Shown: one piece after another, positions 1-9,872 of the stretch
Layout: each line of letters begins with the position of its first letter
Position numbering within the stretch: position 1 is the first letter of the stretch
Notes under the pieces: model-generated
Databases searched by the model: none
What the model was told of the DNA's origin: nothing
What the model saw: only the letters and a program-made list of their open reading frames with translations
Translations under genes and position numbers: made by a program
Source of the DNA: Moritella sp. 5
GTDB lineage: Bacteria > Pseudomonadota > Gammaproteobacteria > Enterobacterales > Moritellaceae
Direction: 5' to 3'
Length of the DNA stretch: 64,000 nt
Assembly: GCF_018219455.1 (NCBI RefSeq)
Contig: NZ_CP056122.1
Span: 4,272,065 to 4,336,064 of the forward strand

Positions 1-554
1 TACAGTTCTGGTTTACTTGGTGCTTCATAAACAGAATCAATACCGGTAAAATTCTTGATCTCACCTGCCCGCGCTTTTTTATAAAGTCCCTTCGGATCAC
101 GCTGCTCACAAACCGTAAGGTCCGCATCGACATGTATTTCGATAAACTCACTGTCACCCAATAATGAACGAACTAAATCACGCTCTTGACGGTGTGGGGA
201 AATAAAGGCAGTTAATACAATAACACCTGCATCAACCATTAACTTCGCCACTTCTCCCACTCTGCGAATATTTTCTTTACGGTCATCATCGCTAAACCCC
301 AGATCGCCACATAAACCAAAACGCACATTATCGCCGTCTAACAAGTACGTATGATAACCCGCTTTATGTAATTCATTCTCTAATGCGCCCGCCACAGTCG
401 ACTTGCCAGAGCCACTTAAGCCCGTAAACCACAATACACAGGGTTGCTGTTGTTTATTCGCTGCTCTTGCTGCTTTATCTACAGTATGTTTATGCCACAC
501 GATGTTTTCAGTCGCTGCTGTATCAGCATTACTTTCATTAATAATTCTTGTCAT
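1..554 (-). CDS. cysC: Adenylylsulfate kinase CysC (C-terminus off the window)
   Basis: Phosphorylates adenosine 5'-phosphosulfate (APS) to PAPS in the cytoplasm, the second activation step of sulfate assimilation. The visible 184 codons start at the ATG ending at 554 and contain the Walker A motif GLSGSGKS at about residue 45, followed by LLDGDNVR and the [10 protein letters not shown] region, all typical of APS kinases of about 200 residues. The frame is still open at base 1, so only the last 15 or so residues are missing. It lies 7 bases downstream of the SLC13 permease gene in the same direction and is the last visible gene of a cysD-cysN-permease-cysC operon. Confidence 0.95.
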   Translation of the reverse strand, partial: MTRIINESNADTAATENIVWHKHTVDKAARAANKQQQPCVLWFTGLSGSGKSTVAGALENELHKAGYHTYLLDGDNVRFGLCGDLGFSDDDRKENIRRVGEVAKLMVDAGVIVLTAFISPHRQERDLVRSLLGDSEFIEIHVDADLTVCEQRDPKGLYKKARAGEIKNFTGIDSVYEAPSKPEL

Positions 555-561
555 TACATGC

Positions 562-2292
562 TCACAAATAAAATGGGAATACATATGGAATCATTACTAA
601 TACCATAGAGGAATAAGCAATCGATGTCGGAACACCGAGTTTAAGGTAGTCAGATAGCGCATAATTTCCTGCACTATAAACCATTAGATTGGTTTGATAA
701 CCGTAAGGCGAAATAAAGCTGGCACTAGCACCAAAGATAACCGCCATGATGAAAGGTAATTCACTCACCCCATAACTTTGTGCCAAGCTAAATGCAATTG
801 GGAATGCCAATGCAGCAGCGGCATTATTGGTGATTAATTCACTTAATAATAATGTTGCAAAATAAGTAGCAATAAACGCAGCCAATACCCCCCAGCCATT
901 AAAAGCCTGTATTAAAGATCCCGCTAATAAGTCTGAAACACCACTGGTTTGTAGCATGTTCGATAGCGCTAATGCACTACCTACGACAATCCAAAGATCA
1001 AGGGGCAAACGTCTACGGATCTCTTGTAAGGATAAAGTACCACTCATGCAAAGCAGTAATACGAATATAACTAAACCTTTTAATAACGGTAATGTGCCCG
1101 TTAGTGCTAAAGCAATCGTGACAACAAATCCAGCTAATACGCCAATACTACGTTTATCACTTAAACGTGTGGCAGCATCTAAACCACTGACAACGACAAA
1201 ATCACGACTCAAATCTTTACTGTTTTTAAACTCGGCTCCCGGTGCTAATAATAAGGTATCGCCAGCACGTAAACGCACATTACCTAAGCCTCCGCGTAAA
1301 GGACTATGCCCACGGCGAATAGCTACTACCACAGAATCAAAATGTTCTCTGAATTTACTTTCTTTTAAGGTTAAGCCATTTAATTTTGAAGAATGACTGA
1401 CGATCACTTCAACAAGATGTTGACCATTCAGTTCACCTTGACCAAATAACTTCAGCCCTTTAATATCTTGCAGTACTCCGACAGAATCAACGTCACCACA
1501 AAACAGAAGTTGATCATTCGCTTGTAATACTTCGTCTGGGCAGACGGGACAAATCACGTCGCCATTTCGTTGTATTTCGGCAAGGTATAACTGTTTTAGC
1601 GCACGTAGATTGTTTTCAGCAATGGTTTTTCCAACCAGATTTGAATTAGGTTTTACACGTGCTTCTAAAAAATAAACTAACTCTTCACTCTCATCTTGGG
1701 TATGGTCGGGTAACCGATGACTCATGGTAATTAATACGACCATGCCTGCAGCAAAACCAGCTAAACCGATAATCGAAAATTCAAAAAAACCCAATGAGGG
1801 AAGCCCTGCATCAACCACAAAACTATTCACAATCAGATTTGTCGATGTACCAATTAGCGTCAGTGTGCCACCAAAGATCGCAGCATAGGAAAGTGGAATA
1901 AGTAATTTCGTGGGTGCATGGGTATTGTTACGCTTCACTGCACCAATTAACGACGCAACAACAGCGGTATTATTGGTAAAAGAAGAGAGTAAAGCGGTAG
2001 AAATACCGAGTTTAGCCACCACAACCGTAAAACGGCCCGTGGATAACTGCCGTCCTATCCAGCTAATTAGACGCGTTTTTTCAATCGTAATCGAAATAAG
2101 CAATAATAAAATTAATGTGATAAGAGAAGGATTGGTAAATCCAGCCATGACTTGTGGCATTTCAATAAAGCCAGACAAGTAAGCTAAAATAACCATCCCA
2201 CCAAATAAACTCGATGGTCGAAACTTACCTGAGATAAGTAAACCAATAAAGATCACTAGTGAGACTAAAATGCTTCCCTGTATCACATTCAT
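562..2292 (-). CDS. SLC13-family (divalent anion:Na+) permease with two TrkA-C domains, probable sulfate transporter
   Basis: A 576-residue polytopic membrane protein. The N-terminal half has several hydrophobic helices and the [15 protein letters not shown] segment (about residues 104-118). Two soluble TrkA-C (RCK_C) type domains follow at about 205-290 and 295-365, and a second membrane half with the matching [14 protein letters not shown] motif closes the protein. This layout is that of the SLC13/DASS group often annotated as citrate/sulfate transporter. Its position between cysN and cysC, 9 bases after cysN, implies Na+-coupled sulfate uptake feeding the pathway; the substrate is inferred from context only. 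No CysTWA-type ABC sulfate importer is visible in the window. Confidence 0.9.
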   Translation of the reverse strand: MNVIQGSILVSLVIFIGLLISGKFRPSSLFGGMVILAYLSGFIEMPQVMAGFTNPSLITLILLLLISITIEKTRLISWIGRQLSTGRFTVVVAKLGISTALLSSFTNNTAVVASLIGAVKRNNTHAPTKLLIPLSYAAIFGGTLTLIGTSTNLIVNSFVVDAGLPSLGFFEFSIIGLAGFAAGMVVLITMSHRLPDHTQDESEELVYFLEARVKPNSNLVGKTIAENNLRALKQLYLAEIQRNGDVICPVCPDEVLQANDQLLFCGDVDSVGVLQDIKGLKLFGQGELNGQHLVEVIVSHSSKLNGLTLKESKFREHFDSVVVAIRRGHSPLRGGLGNVRLRAGDTLLLAPGAEFKNSKDLSRDFVVVSGLDAATRLSDKRSIGVLAGFVVTIALALTGTLPLLKGLVIFVLLLCMSGTLSLQEIRRRLPLDLWIVVGSALALSNMLQTSGVSDLLAGSLIQAFNGWGVLAAFIATYFATLLLSELITNNAAAALAFPIAFSLAQSYGVSELPFIMAVIFGASASFISPYGYQTNLMVYSAGNYALSDYLKLGVPTSIAYSSMVLVMIPYVFPFYL

Positions 2293-2301
2293 AACAACAT
2301 C

Positions 2302-3723
2302 CTACAGCTTGCTAATATCGATAGCTTGCCATTTCGGGAAGTGCTTACGCACTAATGCATTCAACTCAACTTCAAAGTCACTAAACTCATCGGAGTTAGT
2401 ACTCACTGCCACATCAAGTACTTGCTCAATCATACCGGCACCAACAGTCACATTAGTCAAACGGTCAATAACAATAAAGCTGCCAGTATCGGCTACATCT
2501 TTATAATTATCGGCCGGTACCGATTCCGTCAACGTTAATTCACATAAACCGATTTCATTCAGTGCTAATGTGCTCGCCGCAGATTCTACCATGCTATTCA
2601 CATCAACCTTATTACGGATCAAATTGAACTGACCAGTAGTTTTTTTACTTGCCAGTTTAATATCATATTGACGACCGATTTGTAATTCTTGGTCTGACAT
2701 CCACACAATATTTGCCAATAACGAATCTGATAATTTAGGTTGGTCAGTAACAGCAACAAGAATATCACCACGACTCACATCGATTTCGTCAGTAAGCGTT
2801 AATGTAATCGCTTGATCTTGATGCGCAGAGGCTAGCTCACCATCAAAAGTAACGATCGACTTAACCGTACTTGATTTACCTGATGGCAACGCAACCACTT
2901 CATCACCGACACTAATTTGACCTGCAGCGATAGTACCAGCGAAACCGCGGAAATCGAGATTAGGACGATTCACATATTGCACAGGTAAACGGAATGGTTT
3001 ATCAAGAGCCTCATCGGATGTATCAACAGCCTCTAAACACTCCAATAATGTACGACCTTTAAACCAAGGTGTTTGCGTCGATCGCTCTACAACGTTATCA
3101 CCGAGTAATGCTGATAATGGCGTGAATTCAATGGTAATGTCATTAAGCTTTTCGGTAAAACCTAAGTATTCTTCTTTAATTTCTTCAAAACGCTGTTCAG
3201 AGAAATCAACGAGATCCATTTTATTTACAGCCACAACAAAATGTTTAATACCCAGTAATGACGCAATATACGAATGACGTTTAGTTTGCGTTAATACTCC
3301 TTTACGTGCATCGATTAAGATAACCGCAAGATCACACGTTGAAGCACCTGTAGCCATATTACGGGTATATTCTTCATGTCCCGGTGTATCAGCAATAATA
3401 AATTTGCGTGTTGATGTAGAGAAATAGCGGTATGCCACATCAATCGTAATTCCCTGCTCACGCTCAGCAGCAAGTCCATCAACTAATAATGCTAAATCAA
3501 CCGCTTCACCTGTTGTACCTGACTTTTGGCTATCAACATGCAATGCAGCAAGTTGATCTTCATAGATCTGATGTGAGTCATGCAATAAGCGACCAATAAG
3601 GCTACTTTTACCATCATCAACGCTACCACAGGTTAAAAAACGCAATAGGCTTTTATGCTGCTGTTGATGTAAGTAGGTTTCAATGTCTGTTTGTGCTAAT
3701 TCATTTGCTATTTGAGTGTTCAT
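2302..3723 (-). CDS. cysN: Sulfate adenylyltransferase subunit 1 (GTPase) CysN
   Basis: GTPase subunit of ATP sulfurylase; GTP hydrolysis drives formation of APS from ATP and sulfate by CysD. The 473-residue protein has the P-loop GSVDDGKS at residues 33-40, the G3 motif [11 protein letters not shown], the G4 motif NKMD, and EF-Tu-like beta-barrel domains behind. It is the separate CysN form without a fused APS kinase, consistent with the independent cysC downstream. The ATG lies 15 bases after the end of cysD, so the two are almost certainly cotranscribed and the products form the CysDN heterodimer. Confidence 0.97.
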   Translation of the reverse strand: MNTQIANELAQTDIETYLHQQQHKSLLRFLTCGSVDDGKSSLIGRLLHDSHQIYEDQLAALHVDSQKSGTTGEAVDLALLVDGLAAEREQGITIDVAYRYFSTSTRKFIIADTPGHEEYTRNMATGASTCDLAVILIDARKGVLTQTKRHSYIASLLGIKHFVVAVNKMDLVDFSEQRFEEIKEEYLGFTEKLNDITIEFTPLSALLGDNVVERSTQTPWFKGRTLLECLEAVDTSDEALDKPFRLPVQYVNRPNLDFRGFAGTIAAGQISVGDEVVALPSGKSSTVKSIVTFDGELASAHQDQAITLTLTDEIDVSRGDILVAVTDQPKLSDSLLANIVWMSDQELQIGRQYDIKLASKKTTGQFNLIRNKVDVNSMVESAASTLALNEIGLCELTLTESVPADNYKDVADTGSFIVIDRLTNVTVGAGMIEQVLDVAVSTNSDEFSDFEVELNALVRKHFPKWQAIDISKL

Positions 3724-3738
3724 CTACCCTGCTCCTAC

Positions 3739-4647
3739 CTAGAAATAACCTTGACGTTTCTTCTGCTCCATTGAAGCTGAAGAATCATGGTCAATCATAC
3801 GTCCTTGTCGTTCACTGCTTGTCGCCAGTAACATTTCTTCAATAATTTCAGGCAATGTTAATGCTTCAGATTCCACAGCACCTGTTAATGGGTAACAACC
3901 AAGAGTTCTAAAACGAACCATTTTTTCTTCGATCTGCTCACCTTCTCGTAACTTCATACGATCATCATCAACCATGATCAACGCACCATCACGTTCAACA
4001 ACAGGACGTTTTGCAGCAAGATAAAGTGGTACAATTTCAATTTGTTCTTGGTAGATATATTGCCAAATATCCAGTTCGGTCCAGTTCGATAATGGGAAAA
4101 CACGAATGCTTTCACCTTTGTTTACCTGACCGTTGTAAGTGCGCCACAATTCCGGGCGTTGGTTTTTCGGGTCCCAACGATGGTTCTTATCACGGAATGA
4201 ATAAACACGTTCTTTAGCACGTGATTTTTCTTCATCACGTCGTGCGCCGCCAAATGCCGCATCAAAACCGTATTTGTCCAGCGCCTGTTTAAGACCTTGG
4301 GTTTTCATTATATCGGTGTGCTTTGAGCTGCCGTGATCAAAGGGACTACAGCCCATTGCAATCCCTTCAGGATTTTTGTGTACTAACAGATCAAAACCGT
4401 ATTTCGCAACCGTCTTGTCACGAAACTCAATCATTTCGCGAAACTTCCAGTTAGTATCAACATGCAATAATGGAAATGGGATTTTACCTGGGTAAAAAGC
4501 CTTACGAGCTAGGTGTAGCATCACAGACGAGTCTTTACCGATTGAATACATCATTACCGGATTATCAAACTCTGCCGCAACTTCCCTGATTATGTGGATA
4601 CTTTCAGCTTCCAGCTGTTTAAGGTGGGTCAACCTCTGTTGATTCAT
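3739..4647 (-). CDS. cysD: Sulfate adenylyltransferase subunit 2 CysD
   Basis: Catalytic subunit of ATP sulfurylase, which adenylates sulfate to APS. The protein is 302 residues, the usual family length, and carries the PP-loop pyrophosphatase motif [10 protein letters not shown] at about 35-44, the [15 protein letters not shown] segment and a C-terminal [13 protein letters not shown] block. It is the first gene of the cysDN-permease-cysC operon. The 175-base gap upstream must hold the operon promoter, but I could not assign a clear CysB site in it. The start is supported by a purine-rich ribosome site (TGGAGTAGAAG) directly in front of the ATG. Confidence 0.97.
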   Translation of the reverse strand: MNQQRLTHLKQLEAESIHIIREVAAEFDNPVMMYSIGKDSSVMLHLARKAFYPGKIPFPLLHVDTNWKFREMIEFRDKTVAKYGFDLLVHKNPEGIAMGCSPFDHGSSKHTDIMKTQGLKQALDKYGFDAAFGGARRDEEKSRAKERVYSFRDKNHRWDPKNQRPELWRTYNGQVNKGESIRVFPLSNWTELDIWQYIYQEQIEIVPLYLAAKRPVVERDGALIMVDDDRMKLREGEQIEEKMVRFRTLGCYPLTGAVESEALTLPEIIEEMLLATSSERQGRMIDHDSSASMEQKKRQGYF

Positions 4648-4822
4648 CTTCTACTCCATCAGACCAAATTGGATAATTTCATATCGTTTGGATCAATATA
4701 GCCCTTTTACTTATAACCGCCAAAGAACATAAACTGATTTTTAATAACTTTTAGGAATATAGAAAGGTGACAGATAAATTATAGAAAGATAAATAAAATT
4801 ATTACATGAAGTGAAAGCACAG

Positions 4823-5875
4823 CTAAAACAGTAGGTTATATTGTTCACTGTCGTTGTCGCCGGCAAGGCCGACATATAAACCAATTAAACGAATTCCACG
4901 CTGTTCTTGCTTTGTTAATGCTTGGGCAAACAAATCAGTAAAGAGATACTCATCGAGGTTGGTAATACTTTGCTCTGTACTGGTTAGCGTAAAATCATTA
5001 AACTTAAGCTTAACGCCTTGCTTAGTGATCCGCATTTCAGGAGAGGCTTTTTCTAGGCGCTGCAACAAGGTTTGATATAGCTGAGGAAATAACACCATGC
5101 ACTGTTCTAGCGTGACAATATCTTCAGGTAGAGTAATCTCAACCCCCACCGACTTACGATGACGTTCATTACAAACAGGCCGATTATCAATGCCCTGACA
5201 GCGTTCCAATAAACTATGGCCTAGCTTTCCAAAACTCTCAATTATGTCTTCGGGTGGGAATTTAAGCACATCAGCGCAAGTATATAAACCAACACGATTA
5301 AGCTTTTGCCAAGTGACCTTTCCCACACCAGGGATCTTATTCAGTGGTAAATCTGCGACAAAGGATTTTACTTGTGAAGGCGTAATAACAAAGAGACCAT
5401 TAGGCTTGTTAATATCGGATGCTACTTTAGCCAAAAACTTAACAGGTGCAACACCTGCAGACGCAGTAAGTGCTAACTCTGACTCAATGCTTTTACGAAT
5501 ATCTTCGGCAATTAACGTGGCACTACCAGAAAATAATTCACAATCCGTGACATCTAAATAAGCTTCATCTAATGATAGCGGTTCTATCAGATCGGTATAG
5601 CGAGAAAATATTTCATGGAGCTGGGCTGAGACTTCTTTATATACCTGCATACGTGACGGTACTAATGTTAGATCAGGGCAGAGCTGCATTGCTTTATAAG
5701 AGGACATGGCAGAGCGCACCCCATATTGGCGCGCAATATAGTTGCATGTTGCTATCACGCCACGACGATCACTCATGCCACCAATCGCAATAGGAATATC
5801 TTTGTAAGCTGGATTATCACGTATTTCTACATTGGCGAAATACGCGTCCATATCGATATGAATTATTTTTCTCAT
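4823..5875 (-). CDS. dinB: DNA polymerase IV DinB
   Basis: Y-family translesion polymerase of 350 residues, the normal length. Catalytic acidic residues are visible at D8 ([10 protein letters not shown]) and D103-E104 (SLDEAYLD). A helix-hairpin-helix segment ([12 protein letters not shown]) follows, then the little-finger domain. The C-terminus ends in QYNLLF, where a QL-x-L-F type beta-clamp binding peptide is expected; here it is QYNLLF rather than the classic form. A LexA-like site lies about 50 bases upstream of the start, so SOS control is likely. It stands alone between cysD and an unknown gene, all on the minus strand. Confidence 0.96.
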   Translation of the reverse strand: MRKIIHIDMDAYFANVEIRDNPAYKDIPIAIGGMSDRRGVIATCNYIARQYGVRSAMSSYKAMQLCPDLTLVPSRMQVYKEVSAQLHEIFSRYTDLIEPLSLDEAYLDVTDCELFSGSATLIAEDIRKSIESELALTASAGVAPVKFLAKVASDINKPNGLFVITPSQVKSFVADLPLNKIPGVGKVTWQKLNRVGLYTCADVLKFPPEDIIESFGKLGHSLLERCQGIDNRPVCNERHRKSVGVEITLPEDIVTLEQCMVLFPQLYQTLLQRLEKASPEMRITKQGVKLKFNDFTLTSTEQSITNLDEYLFTDLFAQALTKQEQRGIRLIGLYVGLAGDNDSEQYNLLF

Positions 5876-5922
5876 AAGCTTAACGAGTCATAACCAACTA
5901 AGTAGCACAGCACAAATAAGGA

Positions 5923-5938
5923 CTGTATAAAAGACCAG
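5923..5938 (-). promoter_or_regulatory. Candidate LexA (SOS) box upstream of dinB
   Basis: The sequence CTGTATAAAAGACCAG matches the CTGT-N8-ACAG LexA consensus at all but one of the core positions (CCAG instead of ACAG). It lies 48 bases upstream of the dinB ATG, where an SOS operator is expected. The assignment is by eye and no binding is shown. Confidence 0.55.
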
Positions 5939-6037
5939 TTAATTATAAATAAAATTAATGCAGAGAACAAATAATTAAATAATAAATTGAAGTGAATTAG
6001 GGTATATATTGAGCTGATACTTTATAGTTGATATTAT

Positions 6038-6075
6038 CCTTAATTTGCACATCCATGTACAAATTAAGGTTTTTT
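6038..6075 (+). terminator. Strong hairpin with T-run on the plus strand
   Basis: The arms 6038-6052 and 6055-6069 are complementary over 15 bases with one mismatch and are followed on the plus strand by six T residues (6070-6075). Read on the minus strand it follows the unknown gene 6082-7182 but lacks a T-run there. No plus-strand gene precedes it, so it either serves as an imperfect minus-strand terminator or ends an unrecognised plus-strand transcript. Confidence 0.6.
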
Positions 6076-6081
6076 ATAAAG

Positions 6082-7182
6082 TTAAATCAAATTTAATTTA
6101 TCTACAATTGTCAGCCAGCCACCTGGTTCACGCATCAACTTATCCGCTCGACGATGCTCTCCGCCCAGTTTTAACTTGTGACCAGAGAAGTTAATTAATA
6201 CTCTTTCCTTTTCTATTCTTCCAACTTGGGAAAATAACTCACGTACCATATCCAGAGCTGGAGTCTCAGGCTCATATACTTTCGATGAACTAGCGTTCAT
6301 TTCATAAAACGCGCGATGATGTAATTTTTGAGCCGTCTCTTCAATATCAAAAGCCATTTTTGATAATCGACTAGCCATTGTCTGCCCATGTATAAAACTA
6401 ACTGCGGCAGTGGCACCTCCTGCGACACTACCAGGGATAAGATCAGCTACCAGCGCGGCCGACTGCGATTCGAGTTTAAGTTTTTTAGCATCAATAATGA
6501 CCTTGCAAAGATCACATACTTCACTCAAATGTTGGCCTTTACCTTTATACTGACTAAGTAATTTATTAAGTCTCACAAGATGTGCGATAGTCTTAGCATC
6601 AGAACGTCCATGACGAGTTGCACCTAGCACATTCACATGAGTAACAGCACTAAGCATACCACCACTAAACGAAACCGAATCACCGCATATTTTCTTCACC
6701 ATCCGCTTCTTAAAATATGCGGTAGTCTTAGTATTCGAATATAAAATTGCATCAGCCGGAGAAAGTCGTGGGTTAGCTGTAAGTTGTGTGCCATTTCTGA
6801 AGTTTGTTTTCCATTCATAAATATTAGTAAGAGTGTCATGAACTAACATTAGCGGGCCTAAAATAGTAGAAGCTGAAGCTTCCAAAGCTCCTCCACCTGT
6901 ATACGCACTCTCTCCATCCCGAATATGTTTAGCAAGATCATTAAAACCATCTGCTGAATCCCCTATCCAACCAGCTATATCACCACGCCGGTCGATAGCT
7001 AAGGGCCCTAATGACTTTACACGATCTAAAGCCTTTTGAGCCTTTGTGCTCGGAGGTGGATTCTGATTAGCACTTAATGCTGCAGCATTACTCGTAGCGC
7101 TTGTCGCAGTGGCTCCGACGCTCGCAATCCCTGCATTTGCCAGTACTGCATTTCTATTTCTTGCATTTTTTCTACCAAGCAT
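6082..7182 (-). CDS. Orphan 366-residue protein of unknown function
   Basis: I do not recognise this protein. The first 45 residues are Ala/Ser/Asn-rich and end in a PPPSTKAQK stretch; there is no classical signal peptide. Three hydrophobic, small-residue-rich segments occur at about 105-125 (GPLMLVHDTLTNIY), 185-205 (SGGMLSAVTHVNVLGAT) and 250-275 (ADLIPGSVAGGATAAVSFIHG), separated by basic, charged stretches. Three cysteines are clustered (KKICG, and CDLC in VCDLCKV). The C-terminus is basic and soluble-looking. It has its own long upstream gap and no functional partner beside it. Such a layout could fit a membrane-inserting effector or a scaffold, but this is only a guess. The frame is long, clean and ATG-started, so a real gene is likely. 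Confidence 0.7.
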   Translation of the reverse strand: MLGRKNARNRNAVLANAGIASVGATATSATSNAAALSANQNPPPSTKAQKALDRVKSLGPLAIDRRGDIAGWIGDSADGFNDLAKHIRDGESAYTGGGALEASASTILGPLMLVHDTLTNIYEWKTNFRNGTQLTANPRLSPADAILYSNTKTTAYFKKRMVKKICGDSVSFSGGMLSAVTHVNVLGATRHGRSDAKTIAHLVRLNKLLSQYKGKGQHLSEVCDLCKVIIDAKKLKLESQSAALVADLIPGSVAGGATAAVSFIHGQTMASRLSKMAFDIEETAQKLHHRAFYEMNASSSKVYEPETPALDMVRELFSQVGRIEKERVLINFSGHKLKLGGEHRRADKLMREPGGWLTIVDKLNLI

Positions 7183-7614
7183 AACTTTATTCTCTAATAT
7201 GTCGAATTAATGAAAGCCTAAATATCTTCTCGGAATTTATTGACGTTTCACACTCGAAATTGCTTTTATTATTTGTCTTAATCAAACAGAAAATCGTCTG
7301 CCGTATTAATTTTACATCTCATCCATCACCGAAAACGCCAGTAATCGCATAGCCCGAGGTAGCAAATTTAGCGATAAGAGTACTAATAGCATACGTTGTC
7401 TATTACGGCTGCTGTGTAAGGGATTGTAATCTACGGCTTAAATGACACAGCCGAAACATGCATAATCAAAAACAGAACTGTATAAAAACGGATTAAGACA
7501 GGAGGAAATAATTGAACAAGGAAGGTGTAACGATAGGACATTATATTGAGCCACAAACAAAACAAGATGCTGATGCACCTTGTTATATCTAGAGAATTAA
7601 AGCTGTAAAGCTAA
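7183..7614. other. 432-base gap between the orphan gene and ompW
   Basis: The left part should hold the promoter of the 366-aa gene (minus strand). The right end holds the ompW terminator hairpin. Between them I see no convincing gene. A TTG-started frame of 25 codons at 7512-7589 has a GGAGG in front of it but overlaps the terminator and is probably chance. The segment AACAAGGAAGGT at 7515-7526 recurs on the other side of ompW. Confidence 0.5.
7549..7584 (-). terminator. Rho-independent terminator of ompW
   Basis: Arms AACAAGATGC (7561-7570) and GCACCTTGTT (7575-7584) form a 10-bp stem with one mismatch and a TGAT loop. On the minus strand it is followed by TTGTTTGTGG-like T-rich sequence, about 30 bases after the ompW stop. 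Confidence 0.7.
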
Positions 7615-8262
7615 TTAAAATACATAACCTACGCTAACCATGTATACCAATGGATCGATGTCTGTTTTGATTTTTTTATCAACACCACCCGCTTTGAAGG
7701 TTACATCCGTATTAATATCCGCATACATGACTGAGGCATTTACTAACCACTTATCATTAATTTTATAATCAATACCAGCTTGTGCGGCTAAGCCAACCGA
7801 ATTACTTAGATCCAAATCAGATAGACCAGCACCAGTCCCCGTGTCGTTAAACTCAGTATCAAAGAACACCGTAAAATTAATACCGGCACCAATATAAGGG
7901 CGGAACTTAGAGCTCGCATCACCAAAGTAATACTGTCCCAGTAGCGTTGGTGGTAATTGTTTAACTTCAGCAATAACACCGACTCCCTCTAATGCAACCT
8001 CATGGGTGAACGGGCTAGCTGCAACCAGTTCAATACCAATATTATCTGTTGCCATATAAGTGAAGTTAAGTCCTAGCTGAGTATTATCACTCACTTTAAA
8101 TTCACCTAAACCAAGTACATCATCACTTGACTCATTTGGTGCTACAACGATGGCGCCCGCACGAACAATAATATCCCCTTGCTGATGAGCAAAAGCTGGG
8201 GCTGCAAGCGTTGCTGATAATAGAGATGCGGTAATTAATCCTGATAATATTTTCTTGTTCAT
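7615..8262 (-). CDS. ompW: OmpW-family outer-membrane beta-barrel protein
   Basis: A 215-residue protein with a clear Sec signal peptide (MNKKILSGLITASLLSATLA, cleavage expected after APAFA), then HQQGDIIVRAGAI, the usual mature start of OmpW. Further family segments are LGLNFTYMATDNIGIEL, LPPTLLGQYYFG, FRPYIGAGINFT and the C-terminal VYMVSVGYVF with the terminal phenylalanine required for Bam-dependent outer-membrane insertion. OmpW proteins form eight-stranded barrels with a hydrophobic channel; the small hydrophobic substrate is not known here. It is monocistronic: its own upstream region of about 340 bases and a terminator behind it. Confidence 0.93.
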   Translation of the reverse strand: MNKKILSGLITASLLSATLAAPAFAHQQGDIIVRAGAIVVAPNESSDDVLGLGEFKVSDNTQLGLNFTYMATDNIGIELVAASPFTHEVALEGVGVIAEVKQLPPTLLGQYYFGDASSKFRPYIGAGINFTVFFDTEFNDTGTGAGLSDLDLSNSVGLAAQAGIDYKINDKWLVNASVMYADINTDVTFKAGGVDKKIKTDIDPLVYMVSVGYVF

Positions 8263-8476
8263 GTAGGCTCCATCAATTCGGGTATGTTTTTCATTTCAAA
8301 TACAGTTTCATTACACTTGATGTTCTTTTGCATCATTTAGTAACAAAACCTTAACTTAGGTATACTTTGCCACATTAAAAAAAATACATATTTGATCCAT
8401 ATCAACCACAAGGTTAATACCCATTAATGAGTACCGGAATGTGTAAATAATATTGAATTAGATAATCAGCGTCTTT

Positions 8477-8512
8477 AGGAAGGTATTAACAAGGAAGGTA
8501 TTAACAAGAAAG
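8477..8512. repeat. Tandem 15-base repeat, 2.4 copies
   Basis: The unit AGGAAGGTATTAACA occurs at 8477-8491 and again exactly at 8492-8506, followed by a partial third copy (AGAAAG). A related AACAAGGAAGGT lies at 7515-7526, on the other side of ompW. Confidence 0.85.
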
Positions 8513-8557
8513 TAATATCGATGGTTTAGAGATTTGAATGAAATAATTAGAAGAAAA

Positions 8558-8588
8558 AGCTATAAAGTACGTATTGCACTTTATAGCT
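8558..8588 (-). terminator. Terminator of the nqr-apbE-nqrM operon
   Basis: A perfect 11-bp stem, AGCTATAAAGT (8558-8568) with ACTTTATAGCT (8578-8588), lies just after the nqrM stop. On the minus strand it runs into TTTTTCTTCT. This is a convincing Rho-independent terminator. Confidence 0.88.
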
Positions 8589-8604
8589 AGGTGCTTGGCA
8601 TAAA

Positions 8605-8829
8605 CTAGATGATACGATTCTCGTTTAACATCTTTTGTTTAGCTTCTTCTTTTGCCATTTTAGCTTTACGCTTATCACAAGGATCTGGGCAATCACACGC
8701 CTTTTCCATGCCTAAGTTACTAATACCGCCACAGCTACCTGTGATTGATTTCTTTTGCACGATATAACCAATCGACATACCGGCAATAACTAACGCAAAC
8801 ATAACAAATGTCGCAGCAAAATAAGCCAT
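8605..8829 (-). CDS. nqrM: Na+-NQR maturation protein NqrM
   Basis: A 74-residue protein with one N-terminal membrane helix (about residues 5-24) followed by a cysteine-rich cytoplasmic or peripheral tail. Cysteines stand at 33, 45, 47 and 51 (CGG..., ACDCPDPC), the NqrM/DUF539 signature. Family members are needed to build the metal centre of Na+-NQR held between NqrD and NqrE. It directly follows apbE, with 8 bases between, at the end of the nqr operon, and a strong terminator follows. Confidence 0.93.
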   Translation of the reverse strand: MAYFAATFVMFALVIAGMSIGYIVQKKSITGSCGGISNLGMEKACDCPDPCDKRKAKMAKEEAKQKMLNENRII

Positions 8830-8837
8830 ATTAGCCT

Positions 8838-9866
8838 CTACTTTAAATAAGGTTCGAACTGTTTGGTATACACTTCATTATAACCTGAATCTGACTTTGA
8901 GATCATCAATACAGCTAAACCTTGCTGTTTGGCAAACTCAAGACCGTCTTTCTCACCCATCACCATTAGTGCAGTTGCAAGTGCATCAGCTGTCATTGAT
9001 GAAGTATGGATAACAGTCACAGAAACCAGCTTATGTTTAATCGGTTTACCGCTTATTGGATCAATTGTATGCGCAAAACGCTCACCATTAAGCTCGTAAT
9101 AATTACGGTAATCACCTGATGTAGCAATTGCATTGTTACCAACAGCAATTACTTCTTGCACACTTTGACCAGCACCTGTCGGTTTCTCAACCGCAACTTG
9201 CCAATCAATACCGCGTGCATTCACACCATTAATACGCAGTTCACCGCCCACTTCGACTAGGTAGTTTTCAATCCCTAATGAAGTAAAATATTCAGCAATA
9301 ACATCGACGCCATAACCTTTAGCAATTGAAGACAAATCAACGTATAAACCGTCAATATCTTTACTTAAAGTTGTTTCTGTCGCAGCTAAATGCTGAATAC
9401 CAATACGTTGCTTAACAATATCTAACTGTTGCTGTGACGGTATTTGTTCCGGTTTATTATCTGGGCCAAATCCCCACAGATTAACCAAAGGACCAACGGT
9501 TACATCTAATGCACCATTCGTCAATTTATTTAAACGAAGAGCTTCTAGCACTACTTTTGCTGTATCACGTGATACTTCAAAACCAGTAACTGCAACGCTT
9601 TGATTAAAGCGCGATAACTCTGAATTAGGGCGATAAGTCGACATCTGATCGTTAACTAATTCTAAACGTTTATCAATCTCGACTTGGATATTTTTCTTAT
9701 CTTGTTCAGACAGTGGGAAACCCACTACTTTCATGTGATAAGTTGTACCCATAGTAGGACCAGAGAAAAGCACTTCTTCTGTACTTTTTTGCTCACTACA
9801 ACCAAGAATGAAAATGGCTAGCCCCATCAGAGCTAGCCATCGATACATCGATTTGAATTGAATCAA
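8838..9866 (-). CDS. apbE: FAD:protein FMN transferase ApbE
   Basis: Covalently attaches FMN, taken from FAD, to threonine residues of NqrB and NqrC on the periplasmic side. The 342-residue protein begins with a lipoprotein signal (LAIFILGC, lipid-modified cysteine at 23). The FAD/Mg2+-binding segments follow: SGPTMGTTYHMKV, the VDLSSIAKGYGVD motif, and ATSGDYRNYYE with AHTIDPISGKP. Size and motifs match the family. It is separated from nqrF by 6 bases and is part of the nqr transcription unit, which explains its substrate. Confidence 0.96.
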   Translation of the reverse strand: MIQFKSMYRWLALMGLAIFILGCSEQKSTEEVLFSGPTMGTTYHMKVVGFPLSEQDKKNIQVEIDKRLELVNDQMSTYRPNSELSRFNQSVAVTGFEVSRDTAKVVLEALRLNKLTNGALDVTVGPLVNLWGFGPDNKPEQIPSQQQLDIVKQRIGIQHLAATETTLSKDIDGLYVDLSSIAKGYGVDVIAEYFTSLGIENYLVEVGGELRINGVNARGIDWQVAVEKPTGAGQSVQEVIAVGNNAIATSGDYRNYYELNGERFAHTIDPISGKPIKHKLVSVTVIHTSSMTADALATALMVMGEKDGLEFAKQQGLAVLMISKSDSGYNEVYTKQFEPYLK

Positions 9867-9872
9867 AAACTA

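Larger units (their letters stand above)
8263..8604. other. 342-base gap between ompW and nqrM
   Basis: The region next to ompW (8263-8450) must carry its minus-strand promoter. The sequence is AT-rich and includes TTTGATCCATATCAACCAC at about 8392-8410, which resembles the TTGAT-N4-ATCAA FNR-type site with imperfect spacing. The nqrM end holds a 15-base tandem repeat and a terminator, both listed separately. No gene is visible. Confidence 0.5.

Noticed and set aside
956-1396. 146-residue plus-strand frame opposite the SLC13 permease
   Set aside because: Antisense shadow of the permease gene with unrelated composition and no ribosome site.
7512-7589. TTG-started 25-codon frame with a GGAGG in front
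   Set aside because: It runs through the ompW terminator hairpin and is very short; probably coincidence.
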